DNA of 64,000 nt from Bradyrhizobium sp. 138 (lineage in GTDB: Bacteria > Pseudomonadota > Alphaproteobacteria > Rhizobiales > Xanthobacteraceae), in the NCBI RefSeq assembly GCF_023074075.1, contig NZ_JADPKT010000002.1:87699-151698 (forward strand), read 5' to 3'. Both the position numbers and the translations under genes were made by a program. Numbering within the stretch: the stretch's first letter is position 1; the number at the start of each line of letters is the position of its first letter. Below the pieces are notes generated by a model. The model searched no databases, was not told the DNA's origin, and was given only the letters and a program-made list of their open reading frames with translations. Below, one piece after another: positions 44,561-52,865 of the stretch.

Positions 44561-45254
44561 GTGGACAAATCCCTGACGAGCGCCCCGGTTGGAGCGCTGG
44601 AGCAGGCCTTCCACGCCATGGTCGCGGGACGAGCCGGCGCCCGGTCTTGCCGAGCGGCTCGACCGGCTGGCGCGACTGCGCAGCATTGTCGCCGACAACG
44701 AAGAGCGTTTCCGGCAGGCGATCTCGGCCGATTTCGGCCACCGCTCGGCGGTCGAGACCACCATCGCCGAGACCATGCTGCTGTTCTCCGAGATCCGCCA
44801 TGCCACCAAACACCTGAAGGGCTGGATGGCGCCGCAGCGGGTCGCGACCGCGCTGCAATTCCTCCCCGCCCGCAACCGGCTGATGCCGCAGCCGCTCGGC
44901 GTGGTCGGCATCATCGCGCCGTGGAATTATCCGCTCCAGCTCACGCTCGCGCCTGCGATCGGCGCGCTCGCCGCCGGCAATCGCGTCCTCATCAAGCCGA
45001 GCGAGCTGACGCCGCATTTTTCAGCGCTGCTGAAGGAGACGGTCGCTGCGAGGTTCGACAGCACGGAAGTGCTGGTCACCGGCGTCGAAGAAGAGATCGC
45101 TGAGGCCTTTGCGCGCCTGCCGTTCGACCACCTCGTGTTCACTGGCTCGACCCCGGTCGGGCGGCTGGTCGCGGAGGCCGCGGGGCGCAACCGGAGGGAT
45201 TTTGGATTGCTTCGCTGCGCCCGCAATGACGAAAAGAAAATGCAGGGGGAATAA
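44561..45254 (+). pseudogene. Coniferyl aldehyde dehydrogenase, frameshifted and truncated
   Basis: The frame from 44561 (GTG; GGAGG ten bases before it) gives DKSLTSAPVGALEQAFHAMVA. Near 44630 the match moves one base to DEPAPGLAERLDRLARLRSIVADNEERFRQAISADFGHRS. It continues through PLGVVGIIAPWNYPLQLTLAPAIGALAAGNRVLIKPSE and LVFTGSTPVGRLVAEAAG. Similarity ends at about 45197, where an intergenic-repeat remnant (GGATTGCTTCGCTGCGCCCGC) begins. The catalytic Cys half of the enzyme is missing. Intact homologues of about 470-480 residues oxidise coniferyl aldehyde to ferulate. The GMC gene follows without a gap. Confidence 0.85.
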
Positions 45255-46847
45255 GTGACCGACACATTCGATTTCGTCGTCGTGGGCGCGGGCTCCGGTG
45301 GCTGCACCGTCGCGGGGCGGCTGTCGGAGGATGCGGGGACATCCGTCGCGCTGCTCGATGCGGGCGGACGGAACGACAATTGGCGAATCACCACGCCGTT
45401 CGGGCTCGCTTTGCCATACAGCGCGGCCAACTGGGCCTTCGATACCGTGCCGCAGAAGGGATTGAACGGCCGCATCGGTTATCAGCCGCGCGGCAAGGGC
45501 CTCGGCGGCTCCTCGGCGATCAACGCCATGGTCTACATCCGCGGCCACAAATCGGACTACGATCACTGGGCTGCGCTCGGCAATACCGGCTGGTCGTATG
45601 CCGACGTACTGCCCTATTTCAAGCGCTCCGAGAACAACATCGATTTCGACGGCGCGCATCATGGCAAGGGCGGCCCCCTGCACGTCAACAGGCTACGCTC
45701 GGGCAATCCGATCCATGACATCTTCCATCAGGCCGCGCGCGAGGCGCAGTTCCGTATCCGCGACGACTTCAATGAGGAGGACCACGAGGGGCTCGGCAGC
45801 TACCAGGTGACGCAGCACAATGGCGAGCGCTGGAGTGCGGCGCGCGCCTATCTTGATCCCCACAAGGGCAAGCGCACGAACCTGCGTGTCGAGACGGGCG
45901 CGCACGCCACGAAGATCCTGTTCGAGGACCGCCGCGCGGTCGGCATCGAATATTTGCAGGGCAAGCAGACGAAGCAGCTGCTCGCTCGCCGCGAGGTGAT
46001 CCTTGCCGCCGGCGCCTTCCAGTCACCGCAACTGCTGATGCTGTCGGGCATAGGCGAAGGCGATGCGCTTCGTTCGCGCGGCCTTGGCGTCGTGCATCAT
46101 TTGCCGGGCGTCGGACGCAATCTGCAGGATCATCCGGATTTCGTGTTCGTCTACGCCTCCGACTATCCGCACTTCGTGCACTCGTCGATCAGCCGGTTGC
46201 CATCCCTGCTCCGCGCCGTGCAGCGGTACCGCCGCGAGCGTCGCGGCCTGATGACCACCAATTTCGCCGAATGTGGCGGTTTCCTGAAGACGCAGGCTCA
46301 CCTCGACGTGCCCGACATCCAGCTGCACTTCGTCATCGCGATGCTCGACGACCATGGCCGCAAGAAGCATAAGCAGGCGGGATTCTCATGCCATGTCTGC
46401 CTGCTCAGACCGAAGAGCCGCGGCAGCGTCTGGCTGAAAAGCGCCGATCCGCTCGCGGCGCCGATGATCGATCCGAACTTTCTGGGCGAGGAGGAGGATC
46501 TCGATACCCTGGTCGCCGGCTTCAAGACCACGCGGCGGCTGATGGAGACGCCTGCACTGCGCGCGTTGCAAAAGAAGAACATGTTCACGGCGAACGTGAA
46601 AACCGACGACGACATCCGCGCCATCCTGCGCGAGCGCGTCGACACCGTCTATCACCCGGTCGGCACCTGCAAGATGGGAACGGATGCGATGGCCGTGGTC
46701 GATCCCGCGCTGAAGGTGCATGGGGTTGAAGCCTTGCGCGTCGTCGACGCTTCCATCATGCCGACGTTGATCGGCGGCAACACCAATGCGCCGACGATCA
46801 TGATCGGGGAGAAGGCGGCGGATATGATCAGAGCGGAGAGCAGGTAG
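45255..46847 (+). CDS. GMC-family FAD alcohol oxidoreductase
   Basis: A 530-residue flavoenzyme. The N-terminus FDFVVVGAGSGGCTVAGRLSEDAGTSVALLDAG binds FAD, RGKGLGGSSAINAMVYIRGHKSDYDHW is GMC signature 1, and AAGAFQSPQLLMLSGIG signature 2. The C-terminal HPVGTCKMGTDAMAVVDPALKVHG and GNTNAPTIMIGEKAADMI hold the active-site His/Asn region. GTG start at 45255. The family oxidises choline, alkyl or aromatic alcohols. A pairing with the adjacent aldehyde dehydrogenase (now broken) would convert an alcohol to an acid, perhaps coniferyl-type. Confidence 0.92.
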   Translation: MTDTFDFVVVGAGSGGCTVAGRLSEDAGTSVALLDAGGRNDNWRITTPFGLALPYSAANWAFDTVPQKGLNGRIGYQPRGKGLGGSSAINAMVYIRGHKSDYDHWAALGNTGWSYADVLPYFKRSENNIDFDGAHHGKGGPLHVNRLRSGNPIHDIFHQAAREAQFRIRDDFNEEDHEGLGSYQVTQHNGERWSAARAYLDPHKGKRTNLRVETGAHATKILFEDRRAVGIEYLQGKQTKQLLARREVILAAGAFQSPQLLMLSGIGEGDALRSRGLGVVHHLPGVGRNLQDHPDFVFVYASDYPHFVHSSISRLPSLLRAVQRYRRERRGLMTTNFAECGGFLKTQAHLDVPDIQLHFVIAMLDDHGRKKHKQAGFSCHVCLLRPKSRGSVWLKSADPLAAPMIDPNFLGEEEDLDTLVAGFKTTRRLMETPALRALQKKNMFTANVKTDDDIRAILRERVDTVYHPVGTCKMGTDAMAVVDPALKVHGVEALRVVDASIMPTLIGGNTNAPTIMIGEKAADMIRAESR

Positions 46848-47098
46848 GGTCGCGCCGCCGTCGCATTCTCCGCTGTCGTCCCCACCACCCTCCCGTCATG
46901 CAACCCGACGCTTTCGAGGCCCGCAGCAAATCACGCCACTGCGAGGATAGTTTCTTTACGGACGTTGAATAGGTCTGACAGACGATTTCCTTGAAGTACC
47001 CTGAGCTTTTGGAGCCACCAATACAGACGATTTTATCGATCTGAAACCGGAACGATCGGTCCGGCGTTCATTCGTTCCATCGCGGCAGGGTTTTGCTC

Positions 47099-47611
47099 AT
47101 GAACAGTTTCGATCTCGCAGTCTATGCCGCGCTCGCCATCGCGGTCGGCTTCGGTTTCAGGACCGGCCTGCTGCGCAGCGCCATGACCATCCTCGCCTAT
47201 CTTGTCGCCGCACCGATCGCGGTCGCACTGATGCCGCTGATTGCGCCGCAGATTGCAGGCAACCCGAATTCACCGCTGCTGCAGAACTGGATCTGGCTGT
47301 TCGGCATCTTCGTCGTGGTCGGCATGCTGTTCGGGCATATCGGCCGCATCGCGCTGAACGACACCATCGGCGAGGCCGGCATCGGCGACCGGCTCGGCGG
47401 CGCCGCGCTCGGCGCCATCAGGGTCGGTCTCATCGCCACCACGTTGGTGCTGGTGTTCGACCAGATCGTGCCGGCCAACCGCCAGCCGCCGTTTCTCGCC
47501 GGCTCGCATCTGCGGCCGCTGCTCTCGACGGCAGGGCAGATGGGCTTCAAGTCGCTGCCGCCGGAAGCGGCCTCCGCGATCGACCGCCTCAGGCAGGAGC
47601 GGCGGATCTGA
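47099..47611 (+). CDS. CvpA-like membrane protein
   Basis: A 170-residue protein with four hydrophobic segments: SFDLAVYAALAIAVGFGFRTG, AMTILAYLVAAPIAVALMPLI, NWIWLFGIFVVVGMLFGHIG and ALGAIRVGLIATTLVLVFDQ. The order and GAIRVGLI resemble the CvpA family, involved in colicin V production and cell-envelope functions. The ATG at 47099 is preferred to TTG 47093. It stands alone after a 251-base gap with no other feature. Confidence 0.75.
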   Translation: MNSFDLAVYAALAIAVGFGFRTGLLRSAMTILAYLVAAPIAVALMPLIAPQIAGNPNSPLLQNWIWLFGIFVVVGMLFGHIGRIALNDTIGEAGIGDRLGGAALGAIRVGLIATTLVLVFDQIVPANRQPPFLAGSHLRPLLSTAGQMGFKSLPPEAASAIDRLRQERRI

Positions 47612-47739
47612 TCAGGCGCTTTTGCATCGCCGCGCGAGCGTGCATGCATTTTGATGCGAGCCCGTCCCTTATCAGCGGCGCCACGATTGGCTAGAGTGCC
47701 GCCATCCAAAACCTGCCTGCTATTTTCGGGAGTGAAACA

Positions 47740-48522
47740 GTGGATCTTGGGATCAAAGGTCGCCGCGCCATCGTCTGCGCATCCAGCAAGGGCCTCGGCC
47801 GTGCCTGCGCCATCTCGCTGGCGGAAGCCGGCGTTCACGTCACGCTGACTGCGCGCGGCGCCGAGGCTCTGAAGAAGACGGCCGACGACATCCGCAAAGC
47901 CTATCCTGATGTGACGGTCACCGAGATCGTCGGCGACATCACGACGCCGGCGGGCCGCGAAGCCGTGCTGAAGGCGTGTCCCGAGCCCGACATCCTGATC
48001 AACAATGCCGGCGGCCCGCCGCCCGGCGATTTCCGCAACTGGACCCGCGACGACTGGATCAAGGCGATCGACGCCAACATGCTCACCCCGATCGAGCTGA
48101 TCAAGTCGACCGTGGACGGCATGATGGCGCGCAAGTTCGGCCGGATCGTCAACATCACCTCGGCCGCGGTGAAGGCGCCGATCGACATCCTCGGCCTCTC
48201 CAATGGCGCCCGCGCCGGCCTCACCGGCTTCATCGCCGGCCTGTCACGCAAGACGGTGATCAACAACGTCACCATCAATGGCCTCTTGCCGGGCCCGTTC
48301 GAGACCGATCGTCTCACCGGCACCGCCAAGGCCGAGGCCGACAAGCGCGGCGTCTCAGCGGAGCAGATCCTGACCGAGCGTGCCAAGCTCAACCCCGCCG
48401 GCCGTTTCGGCCAGCCCGACGAGTTCGGCTATGCCTGCGCCTTCCTGTGCGGCGCCAAGGCCGGCTTCATCACCGGGCAGAACATCCTGCTCGATGGTGG
48501 CGCATTCCCGGGGACGCTGTAA
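47740..48522 (+). CDS. SDR-family protein with altered active site
   Basis: A 260-residue Rossmann-fold protein. AIVCASSKGLGRACAISLAEAG is the coenzyme motif, DILINNAGGPPPGDF the NAG motif, and NITSAAVKAP has the Ser region. Where active SDRs have Tyr-x-x-x-Lys, the sequence reads LGLSNGARAGLTGF, so Tyr and Lys are replaced by Leu and Ala (with Arg next). This pattern marks a divergent SDR subgroup that may bind NAD(P) without classical oxidoreductase chemistry. GTG start at 47740. The final LDGGAFPGTL is typical of the family. Confidence 0.85.
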   Translation: MDLGIKGRRAIVCASSKGLGRACAISLAEAGVHVTLTARGAEALKKTADDIRKAYPDVTVTEIVGDITTPAGREAVLKACPEPDILINNAGGPPPGDFRNWTRDDWIKAIDANMLTPIELIKSTVDGMMARKFGRIVNITSAAVKAPIDILGLSNGARAGLTGFIAGLSRKTVINNVTINGLLPGPFETDRLTGTAKAEADKRGVSAEQILTERAKLNPAGRFGQPDEFGYACAFLCGAKAGFITGQNILLDGGAFPGTL

Positions 48523-48531
48523 CGTCCTTCG

Positions 48532-48558
48532 CTCTCTCCCCGTCCTGCGGGGAGAGAG
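48532..48558. terminator. Hairpin between convergent SDR and DUF3775 genes
   Basis: Eleven-base arms CTCTCTCCCCG and CGGGGAGAGAG surround TCCTG, a minimal family C unit. There is no T-run, but its place between two converging stop codons suggests a bidirectional transcript end. Confidence 0.55.
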
Positions 48559-48570
48559 CATTTGGCAAGA

Positions 48571-49047
48571 TCACCGCTGCTTCGTCGGCTCGTCTTCGTC
48601 CTGCTGACTCGGAGCAGACGAGTCGGCCGTCGTGCGCTCGTCGGTCCAGTCGATGCCGAGCTCGTCGAGCCCGCCCGCAAGCAGATCGCCCAGCATCGGC
48701 TCGCCAATCAGATAGTGCACCGTTTCGCGGCGCGGGCTGCGATACTCGGTGCGCGCCTCGGCCGCGCGTGCGCGCAAATCGTTCCAATCGTCGATCGTGC
48801 CGTCGCCGCGACCGAGCCAGGTCAGCGTGACGAGATCGACCTGCTCGTCCTCGTTCAAAGCGATCATGAAGCTGCCGAGCTCGTTGACGACGGGATCAGA
48901 GCCATCGTCGTCGAGGACGTCGATCATATCGTCGTCGGCAGCGTTCGAGCCGGAATCCGGATCGGAAGCCGCCTCCTTGACGTCGAATTCCCGCGCCTTC
49001 GCGATGATGAAGGCGACCTTCTCCGTAGAAATCGCAAGCTCTGGCAT
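48571..49047 (-). CDS. DUF3775-family protein
   Basis: A 158-residue acidic protein. MPELAISTEKVAFIIAKAREFDVKE starts the conserved part; an Asp-rich insert follows (AADDDMIDVLDDDGSDPVV), then LGSFMIALNEDEQVDLVTLTWLGRGDGTIDDWNDLRARAAEA and YLIGEPMLGDLLAGGLDELG. This is the DUF3775 pattern, of unknown function. GGAGGAGCC precedes the ATG. Longer frames upstream belong to the opposite-strand hydrolase. Confidence 0.85.
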   Translation of the reverse strand: MPELAISTEKVAFIIAKAREFDVKEAASDPDSGSNAADDDMIDVLDDDGSDPVVNELGSFMIALNEDEQVDLVTLTWLGRGDGTIDDWNDLRARAAEARTEYRSPRRETVHYLIGEPMLGDLLAGGLDELGIDWTDERTTADSSAPSQQDEDEPTKQR

Positions 49048-49159
49048 GGCTCCTCCTCCAGTTCCCGCGATAACGCCGCATCGCGTCAGATGATCCATTG
49101 CACTTGAGGACGGAAAACCGCATGTTTCGGCACGAAAAAAGAACATGGGAAGGCGCGGG

Positions 49160-50020
49160 ATGCAGTGGAAGGTCGGCCAGGTCAAAGTCACCAAAGTGGT
49201 GGAATTGGAGACGGTCGGCTCGACCCGTTTCATCCTGCCGCTCGCGGGCAATGCAGAGATCCAGAAGCTGCCCTGGCTGATCCCGCATTTCGCCACCGAA
49301 GAGGGCCGGCTGAAAATGTCGATCCATTCACTGGTGGTGGAGACGCCTTCGCGACGCATCGTGGTCGACACCGGCCTTGGCAACGACAAGCAGGGCCGCA
49401 ACGTGCCGACCTGGAACAACCGCACCACGCCGTTCCTGGCGACGATGATGGCGGCAGGCTTTGCACCCGACAGCATCGACACGGTGCTGTGCACGCATCT
49501 TCATGTCGATCATGTCGGCTGGAATACGAAGCTGGTCGACGGCCAATGGGCGCCGACCTTTCCCAAGGCGCGCTACGTGTTCGGCAAGACCGAATACGAG
49601 CATTGGCGCGACCACTCGACCGAGCCGGACAAGCGGGCCGTGTTTGACGATTCGGTGAAGCCGATCGTCGATGCCGGCAGGGCCGATCTGATCCCGAGCG
49701 ACCACCGGCTCTGCGAGGAGATCAGCATGATCCCGACGCCGGGCCACAGTCCCGGCCATATGAGCATTCTCATCCGATCGGACGGCGAACAGGGCCTGCT
49801 CACCGGCGACGTCGCCCATCACCCCTGCCAGATGGCGCGTCTCGACTGGTCCTCGACGGCGGATTCGGACCAGGCCCAGTCGGCCGCAACACGGCGCGAA
49901 CTGTTCGGCCGCTTTGCCGACACGCCGACGCTGGTGATCGGTGGGCATTTCTCGGCCGGGCATATCAAGCGGGACGGAGACGCGTTCAGGTTCGTGGCGC
50001 TGCAATCGCAGGCTTCGTAG
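49160..50020 (+). CDS. Metallo-beta-lactamase-fold hydrolase
   Basis: A 286-residue enzyme with the zinc motif CTHLHVDHVGW (HxHxDH), later PTPGHSPGHMSI and GDVAHHPCQ, and GGHF near the end, which together supply the two-metal ligand set. It resembles the quorum-quenching lactonase-like branch, although the substrate is unknown. The start is set at ATG 49160 after GGGAAGGCGCGGG; an in-frame ATG at 49145 is possible. A related but frameshifted gene is at 51826-52693. The stop codon TAG lies inside a family B repeat. Confidence 0.88.
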   Translation: MQWKVGQVKVTKVVELETVGSTRFILPLAGNAEIQKLPWLIPHFATEEGRLKMSIHSLVVETPSRRIVVDTGLGNDKQGRNVPTWNNRTTPFLATMMAAGFAPDSIDTVLCTHLHVDHVGWNTKLVDGQWAPTFPKARYVFGKTEYEHWRDHSTEPDKRAVFDDSVKPIVDAGRADLIPSDHRLCEEISMIPTPGHSPGHMSILIRSDGEQGLLTGDVAHHPCQMARLDWSSTADSDQAQSAATRRELFGRFADTPTLVIGGHFSAGHIKRDGDAFRFVALQSQAS

Positions 50021-50124
50021 GGTGGGCAAAGCGAAGCGTGCCCACCTGTCCGGGCCAACAGGAAGAGGTGGTGGGCACGGCGCGATGCGCCTTTGCCCAT
50101 CCTACGAGCGCTAACCCACCCTAC
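50017..50124. repeat. Family B intergenic repeat overlapping a stop codon
   Basis: GTAGGGTGGGCAAAGCGAAGC starts within the last codons of the hydrolase gene (stop TAG 50018-50020). The inverse GCGCCTTTGCCCATCCTAC is near 50089. An extra ACCCACCCTAC ends at 50124. It may terminate the hydrolase transcript before the FAH gene. Confidence 0.78.
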
Positions 50125-50227
50125 AAAGTAAGGGCTGCATTGCACTCCTCTTTGAGCGGTTGAATTTCCTGCCGCCCTGTTCCATGAAGCTATTCAACCG
50201 ATCGGTCCATTTCCAGGGAGAAACGAA

Positions 50228-51070
50228 ATGAAGCTTGTTCGCTATGGTGAGAAGGGCGCGGAAAAGCCCGGCCTGATCGACAAATCCGGCCAGTTGCGCG
50301 ACCTGTCGGCACATGTGAAGGACCTCACCGGCGAGGCCTATTCGCCCGAGAGCCTGAAGAAGCTGGCAGGCCTCGATCCCACCTCGCTGCCCGCGGTCTC
50401 CGGCAAGCCGCGGTTCGGCGCCCCCGTCACCGGCATCTCGAAATTCGTCGCGATTGGCCTCAACTACTCCGACCATGCCAAGGAGACCGGCGCCGAGATC
50501 CCGAGCGAGCCGATCATTTTCATGAAGGCCAACACGTCGCTATCAGGGCCGAACGACGCGGTCGAGAAGCCGCGCGGCTCGACCAAGCTTGACTGGGAGG
50601 TCGAGATCGCTGCCATCATCGGCACCCGTGCGAAATATGTCTCGGAAGCCGACGCGCTGAACCACGTCGCTGGGTATTGCGTCTGCAACGACGTCTCCGA
50701 GCGCGCCTTCCAGATCGAGCGCCTCGGACAGTGGACGAAGGGCAAGTCGCACGACACGTTCGGCCCGCTCGGGCCGTGGCTCGCCACCAAGGACGAGATC
50801 AAGGACGTGCAGAACCTGTCGATGTGGCTGGACGTCAACGGCCAGCGCCGCCAGACCGGTTCGACCAAGACCATGATCTTCTCCATGGCCAAGTGCATTT
50901 CCTACGTCTCGCAGTTCATGACGCTGCTGCCCGGCGACGTCATCACCACAGGCACCCCGCCCGGCGTCGGCCTCGGCATGAAGCCGCCGACCTTCCTCAA
51001 TGTCGGCGACGTCGTCACGCTCGGCATCGAGGGTCTCGGCGAGCAGCGGCAGGAGATCGTGGCGGCGTAA
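50228..51070 (+). CDS. Fumarylacetoacetate hydrolase-family protein
   Basis: A 280-residue FAH-fold enzyme. ISKFVAIGLNYSDHAKETG, PIIFMKANTSLSGPNDAV, LDWEVEIAAIIG (acidic metal ligands) and the C-terminal DVITTGTPPGVGLGM are the family's conserved stretches. Members hydrolyse C-C bonds of beta-diketones or decarboxylate oxaloacetate-type substrates in aromatic degradation. ATG 50228 follows CAGGGAGAAACGAA. The GST gene lies downstream across a repeat. A maleylacetone-type aromatic branch is possible but not shown. Confidence 0.9.
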   Translation: MKLVRYGEKGAEKPGLIDKSGQLRDLSAHVKDLTGEAYSPESLKKLAGLDPTSLPAVSGKPRFGAPVTGISKFVAIGLNYSDHAKETGAEIPSEPIIFMKANTSLSGPNDAVEKPRGSTKLDWEVEIAAIIGTRAKYVSEADALNHVAGYCVCNDVSERAFQIERLGQWTKGKSHDTFGPLGPWLATKDEIKDVQNLSMWLDVNGQRRQTGSTKTMIFSMAKCISYVSQFMTLLPGDVITTGTPPGVGLGMKPPTFLNVGDVVTLGIEGLGEQRQEIVAA

Positions 51071-51085
51071 GGCGCGATCCTCTTG

Positions 51086-51187
51086 GTCATTCCGGGACGG
51101 CGCGTAAGCGCCGGACCCGGAATCTCGAGATTCTCTGGTGCGCAACTGCGGACCATAGTTCGATGCTTCGCATCGCCCCGGAATGAC
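51086..51187. repeat. Palindromic intergenic repeat, family A, second copy
   Basis: GTCATTCCGGGACGGCGCGT at the left and CGCCCCGGAATGAC at the right, with CCGGAATCTCGAGATTCTCTGG inside, matches the unit at 486-565 with an insertion (GTGCGCAACTGCGGACCATAG). It separates FAH from GST and ends 13 bases before the GST start codon. Confidence 0.75.
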
Positions 51188-51200
51188 AGAAGGATCCAAA

Positions 51201-51812
51201 ATGAAACTCACCTTCTCCCCCGCCTCGCCCTTCGCCCGCAAGGTGCGCATCGCCGCGATCGAGCTCGGGCTGATCGATAAGATCGAGCTGACGCCGGCGA
51301 GCGTCGCGCCGGGCACGGCCAACGAGGACTATTCGAAGATCACGCCGCTGAAGAAGCTGCCGGTGCTGATCACCAATGACGGCGACGTCATTTTGGACTC
51401 CTATGTCATCGTCGAATATCTCAACGAGATGGCCGGCGGCAGCCTGATCCCGGATTACGGCCCGCGGCGCTGGAAGGCCAAGACCAATCACGCGCTGATC
51501 AACGGCATGCTCGATTCCATGCTGCTGTGCCGCTACGAGAAAATGGTACGGCCGCAGGGCCTGCAATGGCAGGCCTGGTCGGACGATCACTGGAACCGGG
51601 CCTGGACCGGCATGGCGCGCTTCGAGAACATGCCCGAGGTGCTGAACGGGCCGTTCGACATCTCGCAGATTGGCCTCGTTTGCGTGCTCGGCTATGCCGA
51701 CTTCCGCTTCGCCGATTGCGGCTGGCGCAAGGCCTATCCGAAGCTCGATGCCTTCCATCAGAAGATGCTGGAGCGGCCCTCGGTGAAGATCTCGGTGCCG
51801 CCGGCCGCCTAA
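51201..51812 (+). CDS. Glutathione S-transferase family protein
   Basis: A 203-residue GST. The thioredoxin-like half (MKLTFSPASPFARKVRIAAIELGL...KITPLKKLPVLITNDGDVILDSYVIVEYLNEMAGG) has SPFARKV at the active-site helix, LPVL with the cis-Pro, and DSYVI for glutathione binding. The C-terminal half is helical. AGAAGGA precedes ATG 51201. It is followed 13 bases later by a hydrolase pseudogene. Proximity to an FAH gene recalls maleylacetoacetate isomerase-type pairs, but the sequence is not clearly of that class. Confidence 0.88.
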   Translation: MKLTFSPASPFARKVRIAAIELGLIDKIELTPASVAPGTANEDYSKITPLKKLPVLITNDGDVILDSYVIVEYLNEMAGGSLIPDYGPRRWKAKTNHALINGMLDSMLLCRYEKMVRPQGLQWQAWSDDHWNRAWTGMARFENMPEVLNGPFDISQIGLVCVLGYADFRFADCGWRKAYPKLDAFHQKMLERPSVKISVPPAA

Positions 51813-51825
51813 GCAGGAGTTTCTC

Positions 51826-52693
51826 ATGAGCCTCAAATTCTCGGTCGGCGATCTCACCATCCATCGCGTCATCGAGCAGGAAACTTCGTTCGTTCCGGCG
51901 CTGGAGATGCTGCCGGGGCTGACGGCAGAGGTGCTGACCGAGAACCGGGCATGGATGCGGCAGGCCAAGGCGCTGGACGAGCAGGATGTGCTGCTGCTGT
52001 GCTTCCAATCCTATGTGGTGAAGACACCGCATCACACCATCCTGATCGACAGTTGCATCGGCAACGACAAGCCGCGCCCGCAACGCCCCAAGTGGAACAT
52101 GAAGACCGACGAGACCTATCTGCGCGCTGAACGCAGCCGGGTTCTCGGTCGATGACATCGACTTCGTGATGTGCACGCATCTGCATGTCGACCATGTCGG
52201 CTGGAACACGCGGCTGGAGAACGGCCGCTGGGTGCCGACGTTCCCCAACGCGCGCTATTTGTTCGCCATGCAGGAATTCGACCACTGGTCCGCGCAGAAC
52301 GCGAAAACGGAGATTCCGGCCTTCGCCGACAGCGTGCTGCCGGTGGTCGAAGCGAAACGCCACGAGCTCGTCGGCAACGATCACCAGATCGGCGACCACG
52401 TCCGCATCCTGCCGACGCCCGGTCACACGCCGGGCCATATCGCCATCACCATGGGCCGCGCCAAAGACGACGCGGTGTTCTCGGGCGACCTGATGCACTC
52501 GCCGTTGCAGACGCTCTATCCGGAGCTGTCGATCAAGTTCGACGTCGATCCAGCCAAGGCGGCGACGACGCGCCGCGGTTTTCTCGAGCGCTATTGCGAC
52601 ACCGATACGCTGTGCTGCACGGCCCATTTCCCCTCGCCGTCGGTGGGGAAGATCAGGCGCAAGGGCAACGCGTTCGTGTGCGCGGCGGTCTAA
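51826..52693 (+). pseudogene. Metallo-beta-lactamase-fold hydrolase gene with a frame change
   Basis: The first frame covers MSLKFSVGDLTIHRVIEQETSFVPALEMLPG to KPRPQRPKWNMKTDETYLRA. Near 52121 the match moves by one base to LNAAGFSVDDIDFVMCTHLHVDHVGW, then runs to CAAV at 52693. Together they encode a complete enzyme of about 288 residues with the HLHVDH motif, related to the gene at 49160. One extra or two missing bases at CTGCGCGCTGAAC would explain it. It may be a recent mutation or a sequencing error, because the rest is well preserved. Confidence 0.85.
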
Positions 52694-52702
52694 CGAGATG
52701 CC

Positions 52703-52841
52703 GTAGGGTGGGTTAGCTCTGCGGCTGCGCAAAGCGCAGACGCTGAGCACAACCCACCTCTTGGGTCTCTGCAGAAAACAGAAGTGGTGGGTTACGCCCC
52801 GCAATTGCGCTTCACGCAATCGTGGGTCTAACCCACCCTAC
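52703..52841. repeat. Family B intergenic repeat, third copy
   Basis: GTAGGGTGGGTTAGCTCTGC at the left and GGGTCTAACCCACCCTAC at the right are inverted, and an inner pair, AACCCACCTCTTGGG and AAGTGGTGGGTTACG, forms a second stem. Non-coding, between the broken hydrolase and the epoxide-hydrolase-like gene. Confidence 0.78.
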
Positions 52842-52865
52842 GATACTGCCCGTGTGGAGAACACC

